Notes under the pieces: generated by a model | What the model was told of the DNA's origin: nothing | What the model saw: the letters and a program-made list of their open reading frames with translations, nothing else | Databases searched by the model: none | Source of the DNA: Neorhizobium tomejilense | GTDB taxonomy: Bacteria > Pseudomonadota > Alphaproteobacteria > Rhizobiales > Rhizobiaceae | NCBI GenBank assembly: GCA_002968845.1 | Contig: PVBG01000005.1 | Location: 186,001-250,000 of the forward strand | Direction of reading: 5' to 3' | Length of the DNA stretch: 64,000 nt | Shown: piece after piece, positions 1 through 9,044 of the stretch | How the letters are laid out: the number at the start of each line of letters is the position of its first letter | Position numbering within the stretch: the stretch's first letter is position 1 | Translations under genes and position numbers: made by a program

Positions 1-1815
1 GGCCAGATGCTGGCCGAAGGTGCGGCGCGTGTCGTGGTGGTCGCGGAGCGGCCGGAGGTCTGGCAGGGCAAGCTGCCGCGCGAGGTTTCGATCCATCACC
101 GCGACGAACTCGACGCCGTCCAGCGCGAGCTGCGCGACATCCCCGGCGTCACCGTGCTGGTTTACGACCAGGTCTGCGCCGCCGAAAAGCGCCGCCGGCG
201 CAAGCGCGGTGCCTATCCGGTATCGGACAAACGCGCCTTCATCAACGAGCTCGTCTGCGAAGGCTGCGGCGACTGTTCCGCCGTCTCGAACTGCATCTCG
301 ATCGAGCCGCAGGAAACCGAACTCGGCCGCAAGCGCCGCATCAACCAGTCGAGCTGCAATACCGATCTTTCCTGCATCAAGGGTTTCTGTCCGAGCTTCG
401 TCACCGTCGAAGGCGGCAGCATCCGCAAGCCGGCGGCGAAATCGAAGGTGGTGACGGCCGACGACCTGCCGCTACCCACGTTCACCGCGACTTTCGACAC
501 GCCCTACAGCATGCTGCTCGCCGGCATCGGCGGCACCGGCGTCATCACCGTCAGCGCCATTCTAGCTCAAGCGGCGCTTCTTGACGGGCTGGCCTTGGTG
601 ACGCTCGACCAGACCGGGCTCGCGCAGAAGAACGGCTCGGTCGTTTCGCATATCCGGCTGGCGAAAGATCCGGCGCAGATTAATGCCGTGCGGGTCGGCC
701 CCGGCGAAAGCGATCTCGTGCTCGGCTTCGATATCGTCGTTGCTGCACAGAAGAATTCGCTCGCCTCGTTTGCGAAGAACAAGACGCGCGCCATCATCGA
801 CGACCATTTCGCGCCGACCGCGTCCTTCGTGAAGGACACGACGATCGATTTCCGGCAGGAGGCGACGCTGAAATCGTTGCGCCGTGCCGCTGGAGATGAA
901 GCTGTCGAGACGGTTGCCGCGACCGACATGGCAACCGCGCTGCTGGGCGACGCGATCGCTGCGAACATGTTCCTGCTCGGCCATGCCTGGCAGCGCGGGC
1001 TGATCCCCATCAGCCTCGCCGCCATCGACAAGGCGATCGAGCTCAACGGCACCGGCATCGCCACGAACCGCGCCGCCTTCGATTGGGGCCGCCGAGCTGC
1101 GGTGGATGTGGAAGCCGTTGCGCGTGCGGCGGGCCTCGTGAAGCCGGAGCCGAAGGCCGAGACGCTGGAGGAGATGGTCGCCAAGCGCGTCGCCTTCCTG
1201 ATCGATTACCAGAATGCCGCCTATGCCAAGCGCTACGAGGGTCTGGTGGATGTCGCGAAATCGGTCGAGGCGGAGCTGCGTGGCGTGACCGGTTTTGCCG
1301 AGGCGGTGGCGAAAAACGCTTTCAAGCTGATGGCCTACAAGGACGAATACGAGGTCGCCCGCCTGCATCGCGACAGAAGCTTTGAAAAGAAGCTCGCCGA
1401 GCAGTTCGAAGGCGACTTCAAGATCAAGCATCACCTCGCACCGCCGATGATCGCCAGGATCGACCGGCGCACCGGCCATCCCGCCAAGATCGCCTTTGGC
1501 GCCTGGATCCGCCCCGCCTTCGGGTTTCTGGAAAAACTGAAGTTCCTGCGCGGTACGGCCTTCGATCCCTTTGGCCGCACTGCCGAGCGGCGGATGGAGC
1601 GGCAGCTGATCGAGGACTATTTCGATCTCGTGGCCGAGCTTTCGGCCGGGCTGGATGCCGGCAATCATGCGCTTGCCGTCGAGCTCGCCGGCCTACCGGA
1701 CATGGTTCGCGGTTTCGGCCATGTGAAGCTCGCATCCGTCGAGCGTTTCGAAAAGCGTAAAACCGATCTCGTTGCGAAATGGCGGGCGAGGGAGCCGCTC
1801 ACCCATGTCGCGTAA
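1..1815 (+). CDS. Indolepyruvate ferredoxin oxidoreductase family protein, C-terminal part (5' end outside window)
   Basis: The reading frame is open from base 1, so the gene begins upstream; 604 residues are visible. A ferredoxin-type cysteine cluster (CEGCGDC followed by SNC, and further cysteines near NTDLSCIKGFC) occupies about visible residues 84-125. It is followed by the gamma-type domain of 2-oxoacid:ferredoxin oxidoreductases, starting at GIGGTGV near base 525. Fused alpha/gamma enzymes of about 1150 residues convert arylpyruvates or branched 2-oxoacids to acyl-CoA with ferredoxin as acceptor. The TPP-binding half must lie to the left. The C-terminal DUF6537-like part (after about residue 360) is usual in proteobacterial fused forms. 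The exact substrate is inferred from family only. Confidence 0.85.
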   Translation, partial: GQMLAEGAARVVVVAERPEVWQGKLPREVSIHHRDELDAVQRELRDIPGVTVLVYDQVCAAEKRRRRKRGAYPVSDKRAFINELVCEGCGDCSAVSNCISIEPQETELGRKRRINQSSCNTDLSCIKGFCPSFVTVEGGSIRKPAAKSKVVTADDLPLPTFTATFDTPYSMLLAGIGGTGVITVSAILAQAALLDGLALVTLDQTGLAQKNGSVVSHIRLAKDPAQINAVRVGPGESDLVLGFDIVVAAQKNSLASFAKNKTRAIIDDHFAPTASFVKDTTIDFRQEATLKSLRRAAGDEAVETVAATDMATALLGDAIAANMFLLGHAWQRGLIPISLAAIDKAIELNGTGIATNRAAFDWGRRAAVDVEAVARAAGLVKPEPKAETLEEMVAKRVAFLIDYQNAAYAKRYEGLVDVAKSVEAELRGVTGFAEAVAKNAFKLMAYKDEYEVARLHRDRSFEKKLAEQFEGDFKIKHHLAPPMIARIDRRTGHPAKIAFGAWIRPAFGFLEKLKFLRGTAFDPFGRTAERRMERQLIEDYFDLVAELSAGLDAGNHALAVELAGLPDMVRGFGHVKLASVERFEKRKTDLVAKWRAREPLTHVA

Positions 1816-1842
1816 CCGTTCCCGTATCCGAGAGTGACCAGC

Positions 1843-2820
1843 ATGGCAGAGAAGATCATCATCGATACCGACCCCGGCCAAGACGACGCGCTGGCCATCC
1901 TGTTGGCGCTCGCCAGCCCGGAAATCGAGGTTCTGGGGATCGTCGCCGCCGCAGGCAACGTGCCGCTGTCGCTGACGACGAAGAACATCCGCAAGATCTG
2001 CGAACTCGCCGGCCGTTCGGACATCAAGGTATTCGCCGGCTGCAGCCAGCCGATGACCGGGCCGCTCGTCACCGCCGAACATGTCCACGGTGCGACGGGT
2101 CTCGACGGCGCCGATCTTCCCGAACCGACGATGCCGCTTCAGGAACAGCAGGGTATCGATTTCATCGTCGAGACGCTCGCAAGCGAACCGGCGGGTACCG
2201 TCACCGTCTGCACGCTCGGGCCACTCACCAATCTCGGCAAGGCTTTGACACGGGCGCCCGAAATCGCCGCCCGCATCAAACAGATCGTGCTGATGGGCGG
2301 CGGGCTGTTCGAGGGCGGCAACATCACGCCGGCGGCGGAATTCAACATCTATGTCGATCCGCAGGCTGCGGCCGTGGTGTTCGGTTCTGGCGTGCCGATC
2401 GTGATGATGCCGCTCGACGTCACCCACCAGACGCTGACGACCCGCGCTCGCGTTGCCGCAATCCAGGCAATCGGCACCCCGCTTTCCGACGCTGTGGTCG
2501 GCTGGCTCGATTATTTCGAGCGCTTCGACGTGGCAAAATACGGCAGCGACGGCGGGCCGCTGCACGATCCGAACGTGATCGCCTACCTCGTAAAGCCGGA
2601 GCTTTATTCGGGCCGGCTCTGCAACGTGGAGATCGAGACGGAGTCGGAACTCACCAAGGGCATGACAGTCGCCGACTGGTGGGGCGTTTCTGGCCGGCCG
2701 AAGAACGCGATGTTCATGCGCGATGTCGATGCCGACGGTTTTTATGCGCTGCTGACCGAGCGGCTGTCATGGTTCGGACGCGCGGAGAATGCCGCTCCAC
2801 CGAAGCTGCGGCTGGTCTGA
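1843..2820 (+). CDS. Nucleoside hydrolase (inosine-uridine preferring family)
   Basis: The 325-residue protein opens with the calcium-binding signature DTDPGQDDA at residues 8-16, which defines the inosine-uridine nucleoside hydrolases that split ribonucleosides into base and ribose. FNIYVDP, about residue 165, supplies the second set of ribose contacts. I chose ATG 1843 because GAGAG lies 8 bases upstream; an in-frame GTG at 1834 overlaps that ribosome-binding site. The stop abuts the stop of the convergent acyl-CoA synthetase with no spacer. It lies close to the pseudouridine genes, which suggests a nucleoside-salvage neighbourhood, although they are on the other strand. Confidence 0.9.
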   Translation: MAEKIIIDTDPGQDDALAILLALASPEIEVLGIVAAAGNVPLSLTTKNIRKICELAGRSDIKVFAGCSQPMTGPLVTAEHVHGATGLDGADLPEPTMPLQEQQGIDFIVETLASEPAGTVTVCTLGPLTNLGKALTRAPEIAARIKQIVLMGGGLFEGGNITPAAEFNIYVDPQAAAVVFGSGVPIVMMPLDVTHQTLTTRARVAAIQAIGTPLSDAVVGWLDYFERFDVAKYGSDGGPLHDPNVIAYLVKPELYSGRLCNVEIETESELTKGMTVADWWGVSGRPKNAMFMRDVDADGFYALLTERLSWFGRAENAAPPKLRLV

Positions 2821-4938
2821 TCAGTCGCGCTTCCGCGGGATGATCAGCGCGTCGAGGATGCGCACGCCTTTGCCCTCGGGCAAGACCGCTACCGGATTGA
2901 GGTCGACCGCCTCGATATCGTCGCAATATTGCGCGGCGAACTCCGATATCTTGACCAGCAGCTCGGCGAGTGCCCTGCGGTCCGCCTTCGGCGCGCCGCG
3001 ATAGCCTTCCAGCAGCGATGCCAGTTTAGTCTCGCCGATCATAACGTCGGCGCGGGCAAGGTCGATCGGCAGGAGGTCGAAGGCGCTGTCCTTCACCAAT
3101 TCCACCAGCACCCCACCGATGCCGACGACGAGGCCGAAACCGAAGGGTTCGTGGCGCACGAGGCCGACCAGGGCCTCGACACCGCCCGTCACCATTTCCT
3201 GTACCGAAACGCCGCGCAGATCCGCATTCGGGGCGTAGGCACGGGCGCTTGCGATGATGGCGTCGAAGGCGGCGCGAGCTTCGCTCTCCGAGCCGATGCC
3301 GAGCTTCACGCCGCCGGCTTCGGACTTGTGCAGAATATCCGGCGACTCGATCTTTAAGACGACCGGGAAGCCAAGTTTCCGAGCTGCTTCCGCGGCGGCA
3401 TCGGCGCTGGTCACGAGTTGTTCGCTCGGGACCGGCAGGCCCTCGGCGGCGAGCAGTTGCTTGGCCTCGCGTTCGGTCAAAGCACCGGCGGGGAGGCTTT
3501 TCTTTGTCGCGGTTGTCTTGTCGGGCCAGGAGACGAGGTGGCTTTGAGTGATCAGGCTGCGGACGGCTGTCAGCGCGCTTTTCGTGCCGCGCAGCACCGG
3601 CACATTCGAAAGCTTGGCCTCGACATCCGGATGATGGCCGGAGGAGAGGTTGCTCATGAACACGACCGGCACCTTGCCTGTTTGCGCATAGCCGGAAACT
3701 GCCTCAGCGATGCTGAGATATTCGGAGGCGCAGAAATCGTCGAGACCAACGGGTGCGTCCTGGGTCGCGACGATCAGGCCGACCGAAGCATCGTCGGCGA
3801 GCGCGTGCAGGACATCGCGGTAGATCTTGCCGTCCGCGAAGACGACGCCGGTCGTATCGAGCGGGTTCTGGGGGGTAGCGAAGGGGGGCAGCAGCGCCTT
3901 TACGTGTTCGACCGTTTTGGGCTGCAGGTCAGGCAACGAAAGGCCGACCTCATCGGCGACATCGGAAACATGCGCGACGCCGCCGCCGGAGACGCCGACG
4001 ATGGCGACGCCGGGCTTGGCGGGCCGGTCCTTCAGGTCCAGGCAGAGCGTCGCCGTTTCCATGAAGCCGTCCATGTCCGGCACTTCGATGATGCCGGCCC
4101 GGCGGAAGAAGGCGCGATAGGCGTCGTTGCTGCCGGCGAGCGAGCCTGTGTGAGCGGCGGTCGCCTGGGCACCGCGTTCCGAGCGGCCGGCACGAAGGGC
4201 GATCACCGGCTTGTTGGCCGCATGCATCTTCTCCATCGCCGCCGCGAGTTTCTGCGGTTCGCGGATAGCCTCGATGACGATGCCGACGGCGCTGGTCTCA
4301 TCATCCGTCGCGAGGAATTCGAGATAGTCAGGAATATCGGTTGTGGCGCTGTTTCCAGAGGAGACGATGTGGCTGAGTCCGAAGCGGCCGGTATTGCCAA
4401 GCGCGATCGCACTGGCGCCGGAATGCGAGAGGATCGCGAAACGGCCCCTTTCGAGATTGGTCGAGAGGCTGGACGAATAGAGCGCGGCGCCGGAGCTCAG
4501 GTTGAAGAGGCCGAGACAGTTCGGGCCGCAGATCGCCATGCCGTAACGCTCGGCGATCTCGACCAGTAGCCGCTGGCGTTCACGACCGGCTTCGTCCAGT
4601 TCCGCGAAACCGGAGGCCAGCACGACCGCCGCCTTGACGCCGGTGCTGCCGGCCTCTTCGAGGGCCGCGATCACCTTGTCGGCGGCGATGCCGATCACGG
4701 CCACGTCAGGTGGCGTATTGAGCGCGGAGAGGGAGGGCGAGGCGGGAAGCCCGAAGATTGTCCCGGCTCTCGGATGCACCGGAACGATATGTCCCTGATA
4801 GCCGAAGCGCATCAGGTTCTTCATGAGGTAGCTGGAGGAGGCGTCGGCGCGCTCGGTGGCGCCGACGACCGCGACGGATCGCGGTGCCATCAGTGCCCGC
4901 ATCGCTGCTTTTGCGTCCATGGGCGTGTTGGCCGCCAT
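2821..4938 (-). CDS. ADP-forming acyl-CoA synthetase (acetate--CoA ligase family), alpha-beta fusion
   Basis: This 705-residue protein has an N-terminal CoA-binding Rossmann domain (SVAVVGATER near residue 30), two succinyl-CoA-ligase-like domains (CGPNCLGLFN, then AHTGSLAG, which carries the phosphohistidine-type His), and a C-terminal ATP-grasp domain from about residue 480. Family members make acyl-CoA from a carboxylate, CoA and ATP with release of ADP. Start ATG 4938 has GAGG 8 bases upstream; a TTG two codons earlier is less likely. It is the last gene of a minus-strand operon, 10 bases after an enoyl-CoA hydratase, so the pair probably activates and hydrates one acid. The acid is not identifiable. 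Confidence 0.88.
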   Translation of the reverse strand: MAANTPMDAKAAMRALMAPRSVAVVGATERADASSSYLMKNLMRFGYQGHIVPVHPRAGTIFGLPASPSLSALNTPPDVAVIGIAADKVIAALEEAGSTGVKAAVVLASGFAELDEAGRERQRLLVEIAERYGMAICGPNCLGLFNLSSGAALYSSSLSTNLERGRFAILSHSGASAIALGNTGRFGLSHIVSSGNSATTDIPDYLEFLATDDETSAVGIVIEAIREPQKLAAAMEKMHAANKPVIALRAGRSERGAQATAAHTGSLAGSNDAYRAFFRRAGIIEVPDMDGFMETATLCLDLKDRPAKPGVAIVGVSGGGVAHVSDVADEVGLSLPDLQPKTVEHVKALLPPFATPQNPLDTTGVVFADGKIYRDVLHALADDASVGLIVATQDAPVGLDDFCASEYLSIAEAVSGYAQTGKVPVVFMSNLSSGHHPDVEAKLSNVPVLRGTKSALTAVRSLITQSHLVSWPDKTTATKKSLPAGALTEREAKQLLAAEGLPVPSEQLVTSADAAAEAARKLGFPVVLKIESPDILHKSEAGGVKLGIGSESEARAAFDAIIASARAYAPNADLRGVSVQEMVTGGVEALVGLVRHEPFGFGLVVGIGGVLVELVKDSAFDLLPIDLARADVMIGETKLASLLEGYRGAPKADRRALAELLVKISEFAAQYCDDIEAVDLNPVAVLPEGKGVRILDALIIPRKRD

Positions 4939-4948
4939 GGCCAAAACC

Positions 4949-5773
4949 TCAGTCGAGGCCCTTGAAGGGGTCGTCGCGGAAGGCGAGATATTCCTTCAGC
5001 GACATCTTGGCGAGGTTCGCCATCCACTCGCGGCCCTGGCGGGTGACGTGGAGGGCGGCAATCGCCTCGATATTGTACTGGAACGACGGCATCAGGCCAG
5101 CGACCATCTGCTGGTTGTTGATCGAGGCCTTCGTGTATCTCAGCGCCGGCACCGGCATGCGGGCCAGCTTGCGGGCGAGGTTCTCGGTCTTTTCCTTGAG
5201 CTGGTCGGCCGGCACCACCTTGTTGATCAGGTGCATGCGCAGCGCTTCTTGTGCATCCACCATGTCTCCGGTGAACATCAGCCAGCGCACGTCGCGGGTG
5301 GCGAGCAGCCAAGGCATCATCAGCGCCGGCGGGCCGGAATTGTGGCGGACTTCCGGTTCGCCGAACTTGGCGTTGTCGGCAGCGATCGCCAGATCGCAGC
5401 ACATCATCAGCTCAAGTGCGCCGGCAAGCGCGTAACCGTTGACCGAGGCGATGACGGGGATCGGGGCGCGCCAGATGTTGAGCAGTGCCTCGGCATTTTC
5501 CGACATATCCTCGCGCCAGAAATCGATGTCGACATCGAAATCGCCGCCCTGCAGATCGTATCCGGAGGAGAAGGCGCGCCCGGCGCCGGTGATGACGAGC
5601 GCATTGACGTCCGGATCGGCGACGGCTGCGGCAACCGCCGCGTCGATCTCGCGGATCACCGTCTTGTTCATGGCGTTCATCTTGTCGGGTCGATTGATGG
5701 TGATCGTCGCGAACTTGTCAGTCAAATCCTTCTCGTAAAGGATCGTCTCGTAGCTGTTCATTTGCGGGTTCAT
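4949..5773 (-). CDS. Enoyl-CoA hydratase/isomerase family protein
   Basis: This 274-residue protein has the crotonase fold. The oxyanion-hole segment SSGYDLQGG lies near residue 70, NGYALAGALELMMCCD carries the first catalytic-position Glu, and FGEPEV carries the second. These proteins hydrate or isomerise enoyl-CoA thioesters. AAGGGGA precedes the ATG by about 7 bases. It sits between psuG (23-base gap) and the acyl-CoA synthetase (10-base gap) on the same strand, so all four genes from psuK down are probably co-transcribed. A direct link with pseudouridine breakdown is not obvious. Confidence 0.88.
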   Translation of the reverse strand: MNPQMNSYETILYEKDLTDKFATITINRPDKMNAMNKTVIREIDAAVAAAVADPDVNALVITGAGRAFSSGYDLQGGDFDVDIDFWREDMSENAEALLNIWRAPIPVIASVNGYALAGALELMMCCDLAIAADNAKFGEPEVRHNSGPPALMMPWLLATRDVRWLMFTGDMVDAQEALRMHLINKVVPADQLKEKTENLARKLARMPVPALRYTKASINNQQMVAGLMPSFQYNIEAIAALHVTRQGREWMANLAKMSLKEYLAFRDDPFKGLD

Positions 5774-5796
5774 GGGCAGTTCCCCTTGTTCTTGAA

Positions 5797-6726
5797 CTAT
5801 TTGCCGGCCTTCTTCAGCGCCGCGTAGGCGACGGCCATCTTCGCGGCGAGACGCGCGTTGTTCTTCACCAGCTCGATATTGGCCTTGAGGCTCTCGCCCT
5901 TGGAAAGTTCGTTGATGCGGGCGAGAAGGAAGGGCGTCAGTTCCTTGCGGCCGATGCCGCGCTCTTCCGCCTCGCGCACGGCGTCCGAGATCGTGCCGTC
6001 GATGAATTCCGGCGTCAGGGCTGCCGCTTCCGGGATCGGGTTGGCGATCAAAAGGCCGGTGCCGGTGCCGAGCTGGTGGTGCAGATACATGGCCTTGGCG
6101 ATCTCTTCGGCCGTATCGAGCCGGTGGTCGGCCTTGAAACCGCTCTTGCGGGTGAAGAAGGCTGGGAAATCGTCGGTGCCGTAAGCAATGACCGGAACGC
6201 GCTGGGTTTCGAGATATTCCAGCGTCTTGGCGATATCGAGGATCGATTTAACGCCGGCGCAGACGACGGCGGTCCTGGTGCGGCCGAGTTCGGTCAGGTC
6301 GGCGGAAATGTCGAACGTCTGCTCGGCGCCGCGATGCACGCCGCCGACGCCGCCGGTCGCGAAAATGTCGATGCCGGCAAGATCGGCCATCAGCATGGTG
6401 GCTGAAACGGTAGTGCCGGCCGACTGGCCGCGGACCATGGCGACTGCGAGGTCGCGGCCGGATGCCTTCACGACGCCCTTGGCCTGGGCCAGTTCTTCCA
6501 GTTCGCTGTGTTCGAGGCCGACGCGCAGCTCGCCGTTGACGACGGCGATGGTCGCCGGGATCGCGCCGTTCTCGCGGATTACCGCCTCGACGCCGAGTGC
6601 GGTTTCGAGATTGGCCGGGTAGGGCATGCCATGGGTGATGATCGTCGATTCCAGCGCCACGACCGGGCCGCCGGCTGCGATCGTTTCGGCCACTTCGCGG
6701 CTCAGCTTCGGTTTGATGAGGGCCAT
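5797..6726 (-). CDS. psuG: Pseudouridine-5'-phosphate glycosidase
   Basis: PsuG reversibly cleaves the C-C bond of pseudouridine 5'-phosphate to uracil and ribose 5-phosphate. The 309 residues match the family length. ALESTIITHGMPYP, about residues 24-37, contains the conserved Glu26, and CAGVKSILDI places the Schiff-base lysine at residue 160. SAGTTVSAT and GGVGGVHRGAE are also family blocks. An AAGGAA site precedes the ATG. It follows psuK by 37 bases on the same strand, the usual kinase-glycosidase order for salvage of pseudouridine from RNA turnover. Confidence 0.95.
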   Translation of the reverse strand: MALIKPKLSREVAETIAAGGPVVALESTIITHGMPYPANLETALGVEAVIRENGAIPATIAVVNGELRVGLEHSELEELAQAKGVVKASGRDLAVAMVRGQSAGTTVSATMLMADLAGIDIFATGGVGGVHRGAEQTFDISADLTELGRTRTAVVCAGVKSILDIAKTLEYLETQRVPVIAYGTDDFPAFFTRKSGFKADHRLDTAEEIAKAMYLHHQLGTGTGLLIANPIPEAAALTPEFIDGTISDAVREAEERGIGRKELTPFLLARINELSKGESLKANIELVKNNARLAAKMAVAYAALKKAGK

Positions 6727-6763
6727 TTCGGTATTCCTTAAATCGTTTTCGATCAGCCGAAGG

Positions 6764-7873
6764 TCAGCCGGCCAATCGGTGCATATTGGCTTCCAGGAAG
6801 CGTTCGGACAGGTCCGTATGGACGCTTGCGGTGCTTTCGGTGGTCAGCGTGCCGAGCAGCGCGCCGGTGCGGGCCGCATTGTAGGTGTCCTCGCCGTGCA
6901 GGATCCTGTGCAGCGTGCCCGCGATCATCGCATCGCCTGCGCCAGTGATATCGACCGGCCGGGCGTGGACTGCCGGGAAGGTGCGGGCACCCTCGGTGCC
7001 GGCAACCGCAATGCCGCGCGGACCCATGGTGACGACCGCCTCGCGAGCGCCGGCGGCCTGCAATGCGAGCGCCGCCTCCTTGGCGTCGTCGATCGTCTCG
7101 TGCGCATTGCGCCCGAGGACCGCGTTCGCCTCATCGATGTTCATGAACAGCAGATCGACGCCGGTGAGATCTTTCGGCAGGCGGGCTGCCTTGGGTGTCG
7201 AGACCGCGTCGATCGCCAGCCGGAAACGGGCGCCCTGACGTTTGGCGATCAGAGCCGAAAGCGTCTCAGCCGGCAGGTTGCAGTCGGAAAACACCCAGCT
7301 TGCGGCAGCGAGGTGCGGCCAGATGCGTTCGATATGGCTCGGCAGCAGCAGGTCGAAAATGCTCATGTCGGCAATGCCGAGCACGAGGTCGCCCTTGGTG
7401 TCGAGGATAGCGGCATATTCCGCCGTCGGGCGCTCGGTCGTGGTGATGATCTGGCTGACATCGATGCCGCGGTCGCGCATGTGCTTCACGACGGCGCGGC
7501 CGCCTTCGTCGTCACCGACGATCGAGACGAAACTGGTCGTGGTGCCGAGAAGGGCGAGGTTTTCAGCGACGTTGCGGGCAACGCCACCGAGGCTGCGCAC
7601 GCCGTCGACCGGGTTTGAAGTCTCGAAGACGAACTCCTGCTTGGCGCGATATTTGCGGTCGAGCACCGCGCCGCCGATGCAGACGGCGCGGGTTTCGGCC
7701 GGCATAACGTAACCGCGGCCGAGGATGTAGCCCTTCTGCATCAGCTGCACGATATGGGCGGCGACCGTCGAACGCGCCAGCCCGAGCATGGTGGCGATCT
7801 CCTGCTGGCCCGCGAACGGGTTGTCCTTGATGATTGCCAGGACGGCCGCTTCCTGTGGCGCAAGGTCATCCAT
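6764..7873 (-). CDS. psuK: Pseudouridine kinase with N-terminal helix-turn-helix (PfkB family)
   Basis: The protein of 369 residues (from ATG 7873) has two parts. Residues 1-55 form a winged helix-turn-helix (QQEIATMLGLARSTVAAH), and the rest is a PfkB/ribokinase domain with ITGAGDAM, which holds the catalytic Asp and anion hole. PsuK phosphorylates pseudouridine to supply PsuG, encoded 37 bases downstream. HTH-PfkB fusions exist in several bacteria and could let the kinase regulate its own operon. The divergent intergenic region carries a striking inverted repeat (see 7938-7972). A TTG 13 codons upstream is a possible but weaker start. Confidence 0.9.
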   Translation of the reverse strand: MDDLAPQEAAVLAIIKDNPFAGQQEIATMLGLARSTVAAHIVQLMQKGYILGRGYVMPAETRAVCIGGAVLDRKYRAKQEFVFETSNPVDGVRSLGGVARNVAENLALLGTTTSFVSIVGDDEGGRAVVKHMRDRGIDVSQIITTTERPTAEYAAILDTKGDLVLGIADMSIFDLLLPSHIERIWPHLAAASWVFSDCNLPAETLSALIAKRQGARFRLAIDAVSTPKAARLPKDLTGVDLLFMNIDEANAVLGRNAHETIDDAKEAALALQAAGAREAVVTMGPRGIAVAGTEGARTFPAVHARPVDITGAGDAMIAGTLHRILHGEDTYNAARTGALLGTLTTESTASVHTDLSERFLEANMHRLAG

Positions 7874-7937
7874 GTTTCGTCGATCGTCCTTGGGTCGAAA
7901 ACCGCATTGCAACTTCGTTCATTTTGATATGGACAAC

Positions 7938-7972
7938 AACAGATGTTTTTGTCAACATCTGTTTGTCAGATG
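7938..7972. promoter_or_regulatory. Inverted-repeat operator candidate with three CAGATG units
   Basis: Between psuK and the divergent oxygenase gene, AACAGATGTT (7938-7947) and AACATCTGTT (7954-7963) form a perfect 10-bp inverted repeat with a 6-base spacer. A third CAGATG follows at 7967-7972, and the site ends about 8 bases before the oxygenase ribosome-binding site. The location and symmetry indicate a repressor or activator site; the HTH-PsuK protein is the nearest candidate ligand, by inference only. Confidence 0.6.
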
Positions 7973-7988
7973 TGAATTGGAGGAAGGC

Positions 7989-8963
7989 ATGTCCCTAACG
8001 AGCGCCAATCCTGCGTCATCCAATGATGCCGTTTCCGGCATTCCGGTGGTCGATGTCGGCCCCTTCATCCGCAACGAGGCAGGCGCTGCCGCGGTCGTGA
8101 AGACGATCGAAACCGCCTGCCGCGATACCGGTTTCTTTCTCGTGACCGGCCACGGTGTTTCGCCCGAAGTGACGTCGAGGCTCTACAATCTTGCCCGCGC
8201 CTTCTTCGATTATCCGCAGGACTGGAAGAAAACCCAGGGCCGCGGCGCCGGCGTTTTGGGTGGTGTCGCGTTTTCGCCGATCGCCGAGGAGGCGCTGGCC
8301 GCCACGCTCGGCATCAAGACGCCCGGCGACTACAAGGAAAGCCTGAATTTTGGCGAGAACCTTCCCGGCGACACCTGGCCGGACAGGCCGGACGGCCTGG
8401 AGCAGGCGTTCCGTGATTATTTCAAGGAGATGGAAACCCTCGCTAAGCACATGCGCCGCATCTTCTGCCAGGCGATCGGGCTCGACCAGGACTATTTCGA
8501 GCCTTCCTTCGAAAACCATCTCTCGGCGCTGCGCGTCATCAACTATCCGGAACAGGAAGAATCGCCGCTGCCGGGCCAGATGCGTGCCGGCGTGCATACC
8601 GACTACGGCTTCATGACGATCCTGCGCTCGGAGGCTTCGGCCGGCGGACTGCAGGTGCGCAACCGCAACGGCGACTGGCTGGACGCGCCGTCGATCGAGG
8701 GCGCCTATGTGATCAACATCGCCGATGCCTTCATGCGCTGGACGAATGACGAATGGGTCTCGACACCGCATCGCGTCGCCAATCCACCGACCGGTTTCAA
8801 GGGCACGGCCCGTCGTCAATCGATCCCGTTCTTCCTCAATCCGTCGAAGGATACGGTGATCGAATGCCTGGCCCCGTTCGTAAAGGGCGGTGCCAAATAT
8901 GAGCCGATCACCTATGGCGACTATATCGACCTGAAGACGAAACAGGCTTTTTCGAAAGGCTGA
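7989..8963 (+). CDS. Isopenicillin N synthase-like 2-oxoglutarate/Fe(II)-dependent oxygenase
   Basis: The 324-residue protein begins with the DIOX_N motif IPVVDVGPF and has the jelly-roll iron site HTDYG with a distal His in STPHRV, plus RRQSIPFF for 2-oxoglutarate binding. Such enzymes hydroxylate or oxidatively modify small molecules in the cytoplasm. AGGAAGG at 7981-7987 precedes ATG 7989 very closely and selects this start; the frame stays open upstream through the promoter region. It lies 82 bases before a polyamine-type ABC operon on the same strand, so the imported solute may be its substrate. The substrate is unknown. Confidence 0.88.
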   Translation: MSLTSANPASSNDAVSGIPVVDVGPFIRNEAGAAAVVKTIETACRDTGFFLVTGHGVSPEVTSRLYNLARAFFDYPQDWKKTQGRGAGVLGGVAFSPIAEEALAATLGIKTPGDYKESLNFGENLPGDTWPDRPDGLEQAFRDYFKEMETLAKHMRRIFCQAIGLDQDYFEPSFENHLSALRVINYPEQEESPLPGQMRAGVHTDYGFMTILRSEASAGGLQVRNRNGDWLDAPSIEGAYVINIADAFMRWTNDEWVSTPHRVANPPTGFKGTARRQSIPFFLNPSKDTVIECLAPFVKGGAKYEPITYGDYIDLKTKQAFSKG

Positions 8964-9044
8964 TCACCGACCACATTCGTGCGCAGAAGCGGAGAACCGC
9001 CGGCACAGCAAGGTCTCGAAAGACCGCAACAAGGGGAACTGAAC

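Noticed and set aside
562..1668. Long open frame of 368 codons on the minus strand inside the ferredoxin oxidoreductase gene
   Set aside because: It is a shadow of a high-GC gene: no recognisable domains, composition typical of an antisense frame, and the plus-strand product is a clear family member.
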